Source of the DNA: Planctomycetota bacterium | GTDB lineage: Bacteria; Planctomycetota; PUPC01; DSUN01 | Reading direction: 5' to 3' | DNA length: 16,155 bases | Assembly (NCBI GenBank): GCA_016872875.1 | Contig: VGYW01000175.1 | Coordinates: 1-16,155 of the forward strand | In this document: positions 1-6,645 of the stretch, piece after piece | Layout of the letters: every line of letters begins with the position of its first letter | Numbering within the stretch: position 1 is the first letter of the stretch | Position numbers and translations under genes: made by a program | Notes under the pieces: model-generated | The model's database searches: none | Told to the model about the DNA's origin: nothing | Seen by the model: the letters and a program-made list of their open reading frames with translations, nothing else

Positions 1-2
1 CC

Positions 3-1445
3 CTCTACTTCGTGTGCCTGTGCCTCGTGGTGCTCCTTCGGAAGCAGTGGGTGGAGCGCGAGCGCCTAGTCTACCCGCTGCTGGCGGTGCCGCAGGCGCT
101 CATCGAGGATAGCGACGACGGCCGCCTCGTGCCCAAGCTCCTGCGGAGCCGCGTCTTCTGGTGCGGCTTTGCTATCCCGATGGGAATCATCGGGTGGAAC
201 GCCATCTCATACTTCGAGCGCAGCTTCCCACAGATCGACCTGGGCGGTTCGTGGGTGAGCCTGGGCCGCGGCTTTCCCGGAATCCAGCTCATCCTGGTCT
301 TCCCGACGCTGGGCCTGGCCTACTTCGCCAACACGGAGGTCGTTTTCAGCGTATGGTTCTTCTACCTGCTCGGGGTCATCCAGGAGGGGGTCTACAACCA
401 GCTCGGCTTCAGCATAGGGGAGTCCACGGTCTTCTGCTGGGCGATGGAGGCGACGGGTTGGCAGAGCTTCGGGGCGTTCGTGGCGATGGTGCTGGGCTTC
501 CTGTGGATGGCGCGTCGGCACTTGCGCGAGGTGGCCGCCTGCGCCCTCGGGCGGAAGCGGGTGGACGACTCGCACGAGCTCCTGTCGTACCGCACTGCGG
601 CCTGGGGCCTTGTGGGCGGCACGGTGCTCCTGGCGGGGTGGCTCGTGCGGTCGGGCATGAGCCTGGGCGTCGCGCTCGGGTTCCTGGCGCTCGCCTACGT
701 CGTCTATCTGGGGCTTGCGCGGATCGTCGCGCAGACGGGCGTGTCGTACGTCACGCCGCCGCTGCTCGCGCAGCCGGCGCTCTTCTTTGGGGTCGGGTCG
801 GCCTCGCTCGCGCCGCGCGAGCTCGCCGCACTCGCCGTCGCCTACGGCTGGCACGGGGACGTTCAGACCACCTTCATCGTGGGGGCGGCCCAGGAGGCGA
901 AGCTGGCCGATGCCTTTCGCGTGAGCGGCCGCTCGCTCCTGCCCGCTCTCGCCGCGAGCGCGCTCATCGGACTCGTCGTCTCCATCGCCTTCATCTTGAA
1001 CCTTGCCTACGACAAGGGTGCGGCGAACTTCGGGTCGTGGACCTTTCGACCCGCGGGCGGCATGGGCGACCGCTGCTTCGGGATGGCGGTGTCGCAGATG
1101 ACCGAGCCAGCGGGTCCGCACGCGGGCCGGCTCGGTTGCTTCGGGGCGGGGGCGACGGCGATGGCCGCGCTCACCTTCCTCAAGTACCGCTTCGCCTGGT
1201 GGCCCCTTCACCCGGTCGGGCTGGCCGTGGCGAGCACGTGGACCATACGGCGTTCCGCCTTCTCGCTCTTCCTCGCCTGGGCAGCGAAGGCGATCATCCT
1301 GCGTTGGGGCGGGGTGCGGCTCTATCGGCGAGCCGCCCCCTTCTTCCTCGGGCTCATCCTCGGCTGCTTCAGCGGCATCGCCCTCTCGCAGCTCATTGAC
1401 GCCCTCTGGTTCCCCGGCCAGGGCCATCCCATCTACAACGCATAG
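3..1445 (+). CDS. DUF6785-type polytopic membrane protein, 5' truncated
   Basis: The reading frame is open from the left edge, so the N-terminus lies outside the window; the GTG at position 12 is only the first in-window start-like codon and is probably internal. About 480 residues are visible. They carry many long hydrophobic stretches, consistent with roughly ten or more membrane helices. Near the visible start is a Gln-Trp-Val-Glu-Arg-Glu-Arg-Leu segment followed by a Tyr-Pro-Leu helix, which I recognise as the hallmark of the DUF6785/DUF6784 family common in Planctomycetota and Lentisphaerota. That segment resembles the Glu-Arg-Leu-x-Phe-Pro signature of OPT oligopeptide transporters, so a transport role in the inner membrane is plausible but unproven. 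The frame ends in TAG. A 106-bp gap separates it from the aldo/keto reductase downstream, so co-transcription is possible. Substrate unknown. Confidence 0.8.
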   Translation, partial: LYFVCLCLVVLLRKQWVERERLVYPLLAVPQALIEDSDDGRLVPKLLRSRVFWCGFAIPMGIIGWNAISYFERSFPQIDLGGSWVSLGRGFPGIQLILVFPTLGLAYFANTEVVFSVWFFYLLGVIQEGVYNQLGFSIGESTVFCWAMEATGWQSFGAFVAMVLGFLWMARRHLREVAACALGRKRVDDSHELLSYRTAAWGLVGGTVLLAGWLVRSGMSLGVALGFLALAYVVYLGLARIVAQTGVSYVTPPLLAQPALFFGVGSASLAPRELAALAVAYGWHGDVQTTFIVGAAQEAKLADAFRVSGRSLLPALAASALIGLVVSIAFILNLAYDKGAANFGSWTFRPAGGMGDRCFGMAVSQMTEPAGPHAGRLGCFGAGATAMAALTFLKYRFAWWPLHPVGLAVASTWTIRRSAFSLFLAWAAKAIILRWGGVRLYRRAAPFFLGLILGCFSGIALSQLIDALWFPGQGHPIYNA

Positions 1446-1551
1446 CAGCACGGCGCCGGGTTGCAGGGAAGTGGGCGTTGGGGTAACCTATTGCCATTTC
1501 GCGCGCGGCGCGTGGGGAGAGAAGAAGCCTTGGCCGAGAGGAAGACCCTGG

Positions 1552-2481
1552 ATGAAGATGGTGCGGATTCGGGAGCTGGGCCGCGAGGTGTCGTGCCTCG
1601 GGATGGGCTCGATGATCTTCTCGCCGGAGCGGAAGGAACTGGTGTTCGCGCTCCTCGACCGCTTCCGGGAGCACGGGGGAAACGTGATTGACAGCGCGGA
1701 GGTCTACGGCGGCGGGAAGTCGGAGGCCGCAATCGGCCTCTACATGGCGGAGCGGAACTGCCGGCGGGACTGGGTGGTCCTGGACAAGGGCTGCGCCGCC
1801 GTGGCGCTCGTGACGCCCGAGAACATCCGCAAGGCCATCGCGGGCAACCTCCAACGCCTGGGCACCGACTACATTGACCTCTGGGTGGCCCACCGCGACA
1901 ACCCGGCCGTGCCCGTGGGCGACATCGTGGAGACCCTGAACGCCGAGGCGGCGGCGGGGCGCATCCGGGCATTCGGCGGGTCGAACTGGACCGTTCCCCG
2001 CATCCGCGAGGCGAACGACTACGCGGCGAAGCGCGGGCTGATGGGGATGGCCGTCTCCAGCCCACACGTCTGCCTCGCCACGGCCGCCGAGCCGTTCTGG
2101 GCCGACTGTAGCCAGGCGAGCGACGCGGACGTGGCCTGGCACGGCGCGAGCGGCGTGGCGCTCGTCGCCTGGTCGAGCCAGGCCAGGGGCTTCTTCCTCG
2201 ACACCAGCGGCCCCGACGACACGAACGCTGACATGCGGCGGGTCTACCATCCCATCAAGGAGAACTTCGAGAAGCTCGCCCGCGCGCGTGCGCTTGCGAA
2301 GGCCAAGGGGCTGGCGGCGGTCCAGGTCGCGCTGGCCTACGTGCTGAACCTGCCCGCGCCGATGATCGCGCTGGTTGGCCCGGCCACGGTGGGCGAGGTG
2401 GACTCCTGCGTCGCCGCCGCCGGGCTGGACCTCACGCACGCGGAGATGGATTGGCTGGCGCTGAGGCGCGAGGGCCTTTGA
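1552..2481 (+). CDS. Aldo/keto reductase family oxidoreductase
   Basis: A 309-residue protein of normal length for the NAD(P)H-dependent aldo/keto reductase superfamily, a cytosolic (beta/alpha)8 barrel that reduces carbonyls or oxidises sugars and alcohols. The catalytic tetrad is visible in order: Asp47 (in Val-Ile-Asp-Ser-Ala-Glu), Tyr52 (Val-Tyr-Gly-Gly-Gly), Lys79 (Leu-Asp-Lys-Gly) and His114 (Val-Ala-His-Arg). The Gly-Thr-Asp-Tyr-Ile-Asp-Leu strand before the histidine and the Gly-Gly-Ser-Asn-Trp strand (about residue 142) are family hallmarks. I chose ATG 1552 because the family N-terminus begins here and a GAGAGGA purine run lies about ten bases upstream; ATG 1558 is an alternative. 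The longer upstream in-frame extension overlaps the previous gene and has no family similarity. It converges on corA with only 15 bp between stop codons. Substrate cannot be told from sequence. Confidence 0.9.
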   Translation: MKMVRIRELGREVSCLGMGSMIFSPERKELVFALLDRFREHGGNVIDSAEVYGGGKSEAAIGLYMAERNCRRDWVVLDKGCAAVALVTPENIRKAIAGNLQRLGTDYIDLWVAHRDNPAVPVGDIVETLNAEAAAGRIRAFGGSNWTVPRIREANDYAAKRGLMGMAVSSPHVCLATAAEPFWADCSQASDADVAWHGASGVALVAWSSQARGFFLDTSGPDDTNADMRRVYHPIKENFEKLARARALAKAKGLAAVQVALAYVLNLPAPMIALVGPATVGEVDSCVAAAGLDLTHAEMDWLALRREGL

Positions 2482-2496
2482 GGACCGAACGGACGA

Positions 2497-3423
2497 TCAC
2501 GGCTTCCCGCGCCGCAGGTAGAGCAGATAGGCGACGGCGACCGGGCCGAAGGCGAGGACGTTGATGAGCCAGAAGGGCCAGTGGCTGTGGTGCTGGTCGA
2601 GAGGGAGTTGGACGTTCATGGAGAACACTGCGAAGGCGAGGGTGGGCCACATCAGGGCGATCATGGCGAAGTTCAGCCGCTTGATGAGCTGGTTCAGGTT
2701 GTTGTTCACGATGGACACGCGGGCGTCCATGAGGCCGGCCACGACGTTGGAGTAGATCTCGGCCTGCTTCGTGCACTCGTTGTTCTCGATCGTGATGTCG
2801 TCGACGATCTCCAGTTCCTCAGGGGCCAGGCCGAGCTTGGCGGCGTTGTGCCGGATGCGCTCGATCAGCGCGCCGTTGTAGCGGATCGCGCTCACCAGGT
2901 AGACCAGGCTCTTCTCCAGGTTGAAGAGCTGGATCAGGTAGTCGTTCTGGAGCGACGTGTTCACCTTCTGCTCCAGCTCATCCGAGATGGCGTTGATCGC
3001 GGCGAGGTGGTCGAGGAAGTGAAAGGTCGAGCGGTAGATGACCCTGAGAAGGACCTCGCGGAGGGAGCGCAGGCGGCTGAAGAACTTAGGCTGGTCGAAG
3101 ACCGGCACGTCCTCATCCACCACGATCACCAGCTTGTCGGCGAACAGGAATGCCCCCGTGGAGGCCACGCGGAAGAGCAAGCCGTCCTCCGCGCGGAACT
3201 TCTTCGGGCGGTTCAGGATCACCGCGGCGTGGTCGGGCTCCAGCTCCAGGCGTGGCAGCTCGTTGGGGTCCAGGGCCGAGGCCAGCGTGTGCTCGTCAAT
3301 CTTCAGTTGCTCGACGAGATAGCGCTTCTCCGCCTCGTCGGGCCCGGTGTAGACCGCGATGGGGGCGGGCTCGCAAGCCGTCTCGCGCACCTTGCCGCCT
3401 TCGAGCTGGTAGAGCTTCTTCAT
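2497..3423 (-). CDS. corA: CorA-family divalent metal ion transporter
   Basis: A 308-residue protein with CorA/MIT-family layout: a soluble alpha/beta N-terminal half, a long helical stalk (about residues 110-250), then two C-terminal membrane helices (about 252-267 and 283-302) ending in a basic Arg-Arg-Gly-Lys tail. CorA proteins form inner-membrane pentamers that import Mg2+ or Co2+. The loop between the helices normally carries Gly-Met-Asn, the selectivity signature; here residues 268-270 read Ser-Met-Asn, with Val-Gln-Leu-Pro following. The Met-Asn pair and helix placement make CorA membership secure, but the Gly-to-Ser change makes substrate assignment less certain. The start ATG lies at the right edge with a plausible sigma70-type promoter upstream. 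The gene stands alone, convergent with the aldo/keto reductase. Confidence 0.87.
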   Translation of the reverse strand: MKKLYQLEGGKVRETACEPAPIAVYTGPDEAEKRYLVEQLKIDEHTLASALDPNELPRLELEPDHAAVILNRPKKFRAEDGLLFRVASTGAFLFADKLVIVVDEDVPVFDQPKFFSRLRSLREVLLRVIYRSTFHFLDHLAAINAISDELEQKVNTSLQNDYLIQLFNLEKSLVYLVSAIRYNGALIERIRHNAAKLGLAPEELEIVDDITIENNECTKQAEIYSNVVAGLMDARVSIVNNNLNQLIKRLNFAMIALMWPTLAFAVFSMNVQLPLDQHHSHWPFWLINVLAFGPVAVAYLLYLRRGKP

Positions 3424-3476
3424 CGGCTGACGCTTCGCATCCGGCGTGTCCCGCGGCCCGGCTCCGCCACGAGCGT

Positions 3477-3504
3477 ATTATAGCCGCGTCGGGCGGAAAT
3501 ACAA
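3477..3504 (-). promoter_or_regulatory. Predicted sigma70-type promoter for corA
   Basis: Read on the minus strand: a -35-like TTGTAT (3499-3504), a 16-bp spacer, and a perfect -10 TATAAT (3477-3482). It lies 54 bp upstream of the corA start codon. The match is by eye to the bacterial housekeeping consensus. Confidence 0.55.
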
Positions 3505-4230
3505 GGAAGATTCCAGCAGCGGGTGCGTGCAATCTCCCACGGTCACGCCTGGACGGGTTGAGCCTCCGAAATGGGGCCACGGGGCCTCCGACATCACACC
3601 CAACGCCCCTCTGGGCGTTCTGGCGATCCGGGCGCTTCCGGGGCGGTCCCCCCTTCCCTCGGCCTCTGCACGTCGAGAGGTCCCCGCCCGCCTCACCCCC
3701 CCTCCCTCCGCCAGCCCGAGGCGGGCGTCGGTTCGGCGGGCGTGTCGGCCAATTGGCTCCCGCTCCGATCCTCACGAAGGGCGAAGCGCCCCCCGTGCCC
3801 CCGTGGGCAGTTCGCAAGGGACGGTGCTTCGGCCGAAGCTTGATGGAGCAAGCCCTCCGTGAAGTCCACCCTGTCAACGAAGGCGTCAGCAGGAAGCGGA
3901 GCGGCAAAGGCAGCCCCGCAAGGCCGATGACCGCAGGGCCGTCGGCACATCGCGGCCACACACATTCCATCGTGCCTAGCGAACCCCCTGACAGAAGGGG
4001 GTGAGCGGGGAGCGGCCAGTCCCTTGCGGAGGTACCGCGGCTCTTGGTCAACGCCTCTTCATTTGCCCCTGCACGGTCCTGTGCCTGCCCGACCAGGCGC
4101 GCGAGATTTCGTTCAACGAGGCCGAGGCGCGCGCCGTCCTCGACCGCCTCCCCGCCTGGCGCGAGGCGCGCCCCGGTGGACGCCGCGGGCCGCGCCCTGA
4201 TCTCTGCCCGCATCTCCTCACGACTCGGGC
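3505..4230. other. Gene-poor stretch between corA and the palindromic repeat
   Basis: About 0.7 kb in which I see no convincing gene. Open frames exist on both strands because the DNA is GC-rich, but their products are low-complexity Arg/Pro/Gly-rich and have no recognisable domain or good start. One short plus-frame stretch around 4080-4180 has more protein-like composition and could be a decayed gene tail, but I cannot identify it. A clean hairpin sits at 3983-4002. I looked for tRNA, RNase P, tmRNA, SRP RNA and group II intron domain V signatures and did not find any. Confidence 0.5.
3983..4002. repeat. Perfect 7-bp hairpin with 6-base loop
   Basis: The arm ACCCCCT (3983-3989) pairs with AGGGGGT (3996-4002) around a loop GACAGA. 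There is no T-run on either side, so it is not a textbook intrinsic terminator. Confidence 0.5.
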
Positions 4231-4233
4231 TTA

Positions 4234-4454
4234 GCCCCCGAATGGGGGCGTTTGAGCCGTAGCCCAGGGCGACCGAAGGGAGCCCTGGGAAAAACGCGCC
4301 CCAGGATAGAGCCCCCGAAGCGGGGCGATTCAGTGGGCGTGAGACGCCCCCTTCGGGGGCTTGGGCAATGGAGGGCACCCGCTCCCAGGGCTCCCTGCGG
4401 TCGCCCTGGGCTACGGCTGGCTCGCCCGCATTCGCGGGCTGCAAGACCCCGAGA
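4234..4454. repeat. Composite palindromic intergenic repeat, left copy
   Basis: Two oppositely oriented copies of a 35-base core lie head to head here: 4255-4289 and, inverted with one mismatch, 4384-4418. Around them are small hairpins: GCCCCC-GAAT-GGGGGC (4234-4249) and GCCCCC-TTC-GGGGGC (4346-4360). The stretch 4322-4454 recurs in inverted orientation at 16024-16155. Spurious open frames across such units give similar short peptides, which I recall from planctomycete annotations. Most likely a dispersed non-coding repeat family, not a gene. Confidence 0.75.
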
Positions 4455-4485
4455 CGTCGGCAGAGATCAGGGCCGCCCCTCATCG

Positions 4486-4514
4486 TTGCGAACGGGCCTG
4501 GAGCGTGGTAGAAT
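4486..4514 (+). promoter_or_regulatory. Predicted sigma70-type promoter for the orphan antitoxin operon
   Basis: TTGCGA (4486-4491), a 17-bp spacer and TAGAAT (4509-4514). It precedes the mini-ORF at 4536 and the antitoxin gene at 4631, and lies just right of the palindromic repeat. Confidence 0.5.
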
Positions 4515-4535
4515 CTTGGACGAAGGAGTGGGCAC

Positions 4536-4601
4536 GTGGGTGCAGGGATGGTTGAGCGCAACGTTCCCGCACGCGTCTGCCTGGAGACGGGCCTGCGGTA
4601 G
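4536..4601 (+). CDS. Possible 21-residue leader ORF upstream of the antitoxin
   Basis: A GTG codon follows a strong AAGGAG ribosome site (4523-4528) at a 7-base spacing and opens a frame of 21 codons ending in TAG, 29 bp before the antitoxin start. It sits between the predicted promoter and the antitoxin, where a toxin gene would be expected if toxin precedes antitoxin, as in the pair at 6508-6905. It could be a leader peptide, the scrap of a lost toxin, or chance. No family recognised. Confidence 0.25.
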   Translation: MGAGMVERNVPARVCLETGLR

Positions 4602-4630
4602 CTGTGGCCGTGCGGCAAGGAGCTTGTGCC

Positions 4631-4879
4631 GTGAAGACCATTCACGTTTCGCGCCTCCGAGGCGGCCTGAGCGAAGCGCTCGCTCTGGCCTCCGAGGAGA
4701 ACGTGGTTCTCACCACCAGCGACGGCAGGCAATTCGTGGTGGCCGAGATAGACGACTTCGACGACGAAGTCCGCCTCGTCCGCGAGAACCGCGCGATCAT
4801 GGACTTCCTGCGCCAGCGCTCCGGACCGGACGAGACACACGCCCTTGAGGAAGCCACGGCCAAACTGGGGATACCCTGA
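4631..4879 (+). CDS. Orphan Phd/YefM-like antitoxin
   Basis: An 82-residue acidic small protein. The N-terminal half has the Phd/YefM-like pattern: a Lys-Thr-Ile-x-Val first strand, an amphipathic helix with Leu-Ser-Glu-Ala-Leu, then Val-Val-Leu-Thr-Thr-Ser-Asp-Gly-Arg-Gln-Phe-Val-Val. The C-terminal half is an acidic segment (Glu-Ile-Asp-Asp-Phe) and a charged helix, the kind of tail that wraps the cognate toxin. Such antitoxins also bind and repress their own promoter. I chose the GTG at 4631 because AAGGAG lies 8 bases upstream and the paralogue at 6949 starts at the matching codon. No intact toxin is next to it, so it is an orphan. Shortened paralogues lie at 6949 and 10207. The DUF4145-like gene follows after 44 bp and may be co-transcribed. 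Confidence 0.7.
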   Translation: MKTIHVSRLRGGLSEALALASEENVVLTTSDGRQFVVAEIDDFDDEVRLVRENRAIMDFLRQRSGPDETHALEEATAKLGIP

Positions 4880-4923
4880 AGTGCACGGCCAATCGAGAAG
4901 GACCTTTGATCGGAGGAAGCCCA

Positions 4924-5667
4924 ATGGACGCCTCGGAACTGGACAGGTGCTACTTCATTGACGAGTATGTCTACAACTGCCCATTCTGTAACCGCCGCCA
5001 CCTATCTTATTCCGTGAAGGGAACGTTCCAGTTCAAGTGGACCTCAGAGAAGCCCGCCTGGGCATACTTTGTTAAGTGCGATTCGTGCCGGAACATTTCC
5101 ATGCACCTGAGCTATAGCGCCATCGAGACCTACCCAGTTGATAGAAATCCTAGTGACCCCTCTTTCCGCTTCTCCCGCACGAAGGAGGCCGGTCCCCTCG
5201 ACGATGAGTTCTTTTACTCCGTGCCGACCTCGTTTTTCGTGCTTGACGAGAGAGTCCCACGGGTCCTCCGGGAGCTGATCAGTGAAGCTGAGGGGTGCCT
5301 GAAGAGCAACTTCCTTACGGGCGCGTCCGCCTGCGCACGGAAGGTTGTGTATGAACTCGCTGCCAGGGAGAAGGCGCAAGGCAAGGACTATGAGGAGCGT
5401 GTCAAGGCGCTCAAGGCCAAGCATAGCGGCATCGAGCCGGCGTTCTTCGACACGCTGCTGACCATCCAGCAGGTCACCAGCGCAAAGGTGCATGAAGAAG
5501 CCTACGATGGTTGGCAGGCCAAACACCTTCGCTTGATCCTTTCAGCCTTGTCTGAGGTTCTCCGCGAGATCTATGTTGTTCCGGCGATGAGGGAGGAGAA
5601 GAGAAAGGCAATCCTTGAGCTGAAGGACGAAGTGATGGGCGGATCACATAGCGGCCCGAAGTCCTGA
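4924..5667 (+). CDS. DUF4145-like protein with N-terminal zinc-ribbon cysteines
   Basis: A 247-residue soluble protein. Two Cys-x2-Cys pairs (Cys19/Cys22 and Cys52/Cys55) suggest a zinc ribbon. The second half (about residues 110-225) is helical and matches the DUF4145 layout I know: a helix starting Val-Pro-Arg-Val-Leu-Arg-Glu-Leu, then Glu-Ala-Glu-x-Cys-Leu, an Ala-x-Ala-Cys-Ala-Arg-Lys-Val stretch, and a final helix ending Leu-Arg-Glu-Ile-Tyr. DUF4145 is a HEPN-like helical domain often seen near restriction and other defence genes. I see no clear Arg-x4-6-His HEPN nuclease motif, so catalysis is doubtful. The ATG at 4924 has a GGAGGA ribosome site 6 bases upstream. The base composition is less GC-biased than neighbours, hinting at transfer. 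Function unknown. Confidence 0.7.
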   Translation: MDASELDRCYFIDEYVYNCPFCNRRHLSYSVKGTFQFKWTSEKPAWAYFVKCDSCRNISMHLSYSAIETYPVDRNPSDPSFRFSRTKEAGPLDDEFFYSVPTSFFVLDERVPRVLRELISEAEGCLKSNFLTGASACARKVVYELAAREKAQGKDYEERVKALKAKHSGIEPAFFDTLLTIQQVTSAKVHEEAYDGWQAKHLRLILSALSEVLREIYVVPAMREEKRKAILELKDEVMGGSHSGPKS

Positions 5668-5743
5668 CAAGTTGCCGCCGGGCCGCGGCGATCCAGTTCC
5701 TCGCAAGTCGTAGTGTCCTCATGGAATCTGGAGAGAATCAACA

Positions 5744-5887
5744 ATGGGCGGATTCAATGGTCTGGGCATGGGGCTGGGGAATCTCGCACGGGTGTCGAGG
5801 GCGAAGACGCGCTCGATTTCCGCCAAGAACTTCACGGGTCAAGAGGGCAAGGGCGGCGTGGCAACCGAGGGGACGCGGCGGAGTTGA
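5744..5887 (+). pseudogene. Truncated 5' fragment of a second GH172 gene
   Basis: A 47-codon frame whose first 44 or so residues are a near copy of the N-terminus of the intact GH172 enzyme at 8864. The DNA at 5763-5875 matches 8883-8995 with about 10 differences in 113 positions, no gaps and the same frame. The match stops at about 5876, and a TGA follows at 5885-5887. All catalytic sequence is absent, so this cannot be an active glycosidase. It is either the relic of a tandem paralogue or a duplicate made when the intervening 3.1 kb arrived. Confidence 0.85.
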
Positions 5888-5918
5888 GTCCAGGGGGCGT
5901 TGCGGTGGTCCCCCGCAC

Positions 5919-6128
5919 TTACCCGAGGTCGCTTTCGTCCAGCCCCGCCATCTTCAACAGGTGTCTGAGCAGGCCAAGCTTGACAGGCTTGTTGCCGTGA
6001 ATGGGGCTCGAGAGGCGAACCACGCTGCCTTGCTTTCCGTAGATGTGGTGGCTGCCGTGGACGCGGAGCTACCGCCAGCCGTTGCGTTCGACCACGCGGG
6101 CCAAGTCCTTGCCCGAGACCGCCTTCAT
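5919..6128 (-). pseudogene. hicA: hicA mRNA interferase toxin with in-frame stop codon
   Basis: Read on the minus strand from an ATG overlapping the hicB stop by 4 bases, the frame encodes a 69-codon HicA-like protein (YcfA family, double-stranded-RNA-binding fold that cleaves mRNA). It begins Met-Lys-Ala-Val-Ser-Gly-Lys-Asp-Leu, reaches Asn-Gly-Trp-Arg, and then meets TAG at codon 20 (6069-6071). Past the stop the frame continues as Leu-Arg-Val-His-Gly-Ser-His-His-Ile-Tyr, the signature holding the catalytic histidine, and runs to TAA at 5919-5921. The only later Met is codon 60, so no restart could rescue it. TAG is used as a normal stop by two other genes here, so recoding is unlikely. Either a true nonsense mutation or a base error in the assembly. 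Confidence 0.85.
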
Positions 6129-6328
6129 ACGGCGATCTCCAGCACCCGCGCCTCGCTCGTCGCCTTCGGCGGCTCAACGTCCACCGACAGGCAGCCCTCG
6201 ATCGCCTCGTAGAGGTTCTGGAGCAGTTCCTCAAACGTCTCGCCCTGCGTCGCGCAGCCGGGGATGGCGGGCACCTCCGCCCAATAGCCGCCTTCCTCGG
6301 CCTCGTGGACCACGACTTTCAGCTTCAT
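6125..6328 (-). CDS. hicB: HicB-like antitoxin
   Basis: A 67-residue protein with the canonical HicB core: Gly-Gly-Tyr-Trp-Ala-Glu-Val-Pro, then Pro-Gly-Cys-Ala-Thr-Gln-Gly-Glu-Thr, then an Ala-Ile-Glu helix. This partial RNase H-like fold binds and neutralises HicA. It is a short form with no C-terminal DNA-binding domain visible, so autoregulation by HicB alone is uncertain. I chose the ATG at 6328 because a perfect AAGGAG lies 7 bases upstream; the longer open frame upstream has no HicB similarity and overlaps the promoter. It is first in a two-gene operon, overlapping hicA by ATGA. The antitoxin looks intact while its toxin is broken. Confidence 0.9.
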   Translation of the reverse strand: MKLKVVVHEAEEGGYWAEVPAIPGCATQGETFEELLQNLYEAIEGCLSVDVEPPKATSEARVLEIAV

Positions 6329-6353
6329 CTCGTGTCTCCTTCTCTCTGGGCAC

Positions 6354-6382
6354 AGTGTACGACAACCCTCCGGGAATGTCAA
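6354..6382 (-). promoter_or_regulatory. Predicted sigma70-type promoter for hicBA
   Basis: On the minus strand: perfect -35 TTGACA (6377-6382), 17-bp spacer, -10 TACACT (6354-6359). It lies 25 bp upstream of the hicB start codon, divergent from the RelE/antitoxin promoter. Confidence 0.6.
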
Positions 6383-6447
6383 CGACGAGCCGAATAGAGC
6401 TGCATTGATAGCAACAGGCGCTATGGGCCTGAGGGAGCCAGCGCTCG

Positions 6448-6477
6448 TTGACATCGGGTCGCGTGGCCGACTATAAT
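6448..6477 (+). promoter_or_regulatory. Predicted consensus sigma70 promoter for the RelE-relic/antitoxin operon
   Basis: Perfect -35 TTGACA (6448-6453), 18-bp spacer, perfect -10 TATAAT (6472-6477), 30 bp before the toxin-relic start. The -10 region reads CGACTATAATG, the same 11 bases found at the promoter of the antitoxin relic at 10207. Confidence 0.7.
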
Positions 6478-6507
6478 GGCCGCGGGGGTGGCTTCAACCA
6501 TGGGAAT

Positions 6508-6645
6508 ATGCGCTTGTTTGAGATAGACCTCACCGCCGACGCCAGGGGAGATCTCAAAGCGCTCAGGAAACATGAGCAGGCCGAGGCCATCGGCATCAAG
6601 GTTGGCAACCAACTTCGCATTCGACGCCGGAGGACGGAACTATGA
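6508..6645 (+). pseudogene. RelE/ParE-type toxin relic with internal deletion
   Basis: A 45-codon frame that joins the two ends of a RelE/ParE-superfamily ribonuclease-like toxin. Residues 1-24 (Met-Arg-Leu-Phe-Glu-Ile-Asp-Leu-Thr, then Asp-Leu-Lys-Ala-Leu-Arg-Lys) match the first strand and helix. The remaining residues (Glu-Ala-Ile-Gly-Ile-Lys-Val-Gly-Asn-Gln-Leu) match the last strand and C-terminal end. Members of this group are typically about 85-100 residues, so roughly 50 residues including the core strands and catalytic positions are missing, in frame. It should not be toxic. Its stop overlaps the antitoxin start by ATGA, keeping translational coupling, which might be why the short frame persists. 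Confidence 0.7.

Noticed and set aside
207..1451. Long antisense frames opposite the DUF6785 gene, and similar ones opposite corA, GH172 and the propeller
   Set aside because: They mirror real genes with coherent membrane or enzyme sequence on the other strand; their own products are charged and low-complexity.
1461..1489. Promoter for the aldo/keto reductase (TTGCAG, 17 bp, TAACCT)
   Set aside because: The -10 box matches only about half of the consensus; co-transcription with the upstream gene is as likely.
3296..4924. A 542-codon open frame on the minus strand covering the gene-poor stretch
   Set aside because: It runs through the palindromic repeat, the start of corA and the antitoxin gene in antisense, has low-complexity Arg/Pro/Gly composition, and shows no domain. 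It is an artefact of GC-rich DNA.
5893..5914. Intrinsic terminator after hicA (GGGGG...CCCCC)
   Set aside because: Only a 5-bp stem with a 12-base loop and no T-run; too weak to call.
6069..6071. TAG recoding (suppressed stop) in hicA
   Set aside because: TAG terminates the DUF6785 and propeller genes normally, and no recoding element is visible.
5721..6212. A 163-codon plus-strand frame across the GH172 scrap and hicA
   Set aside because: It is out of frame with the GH172 similarity and antisense to the hicBA operon, where the real protein signatures lie.
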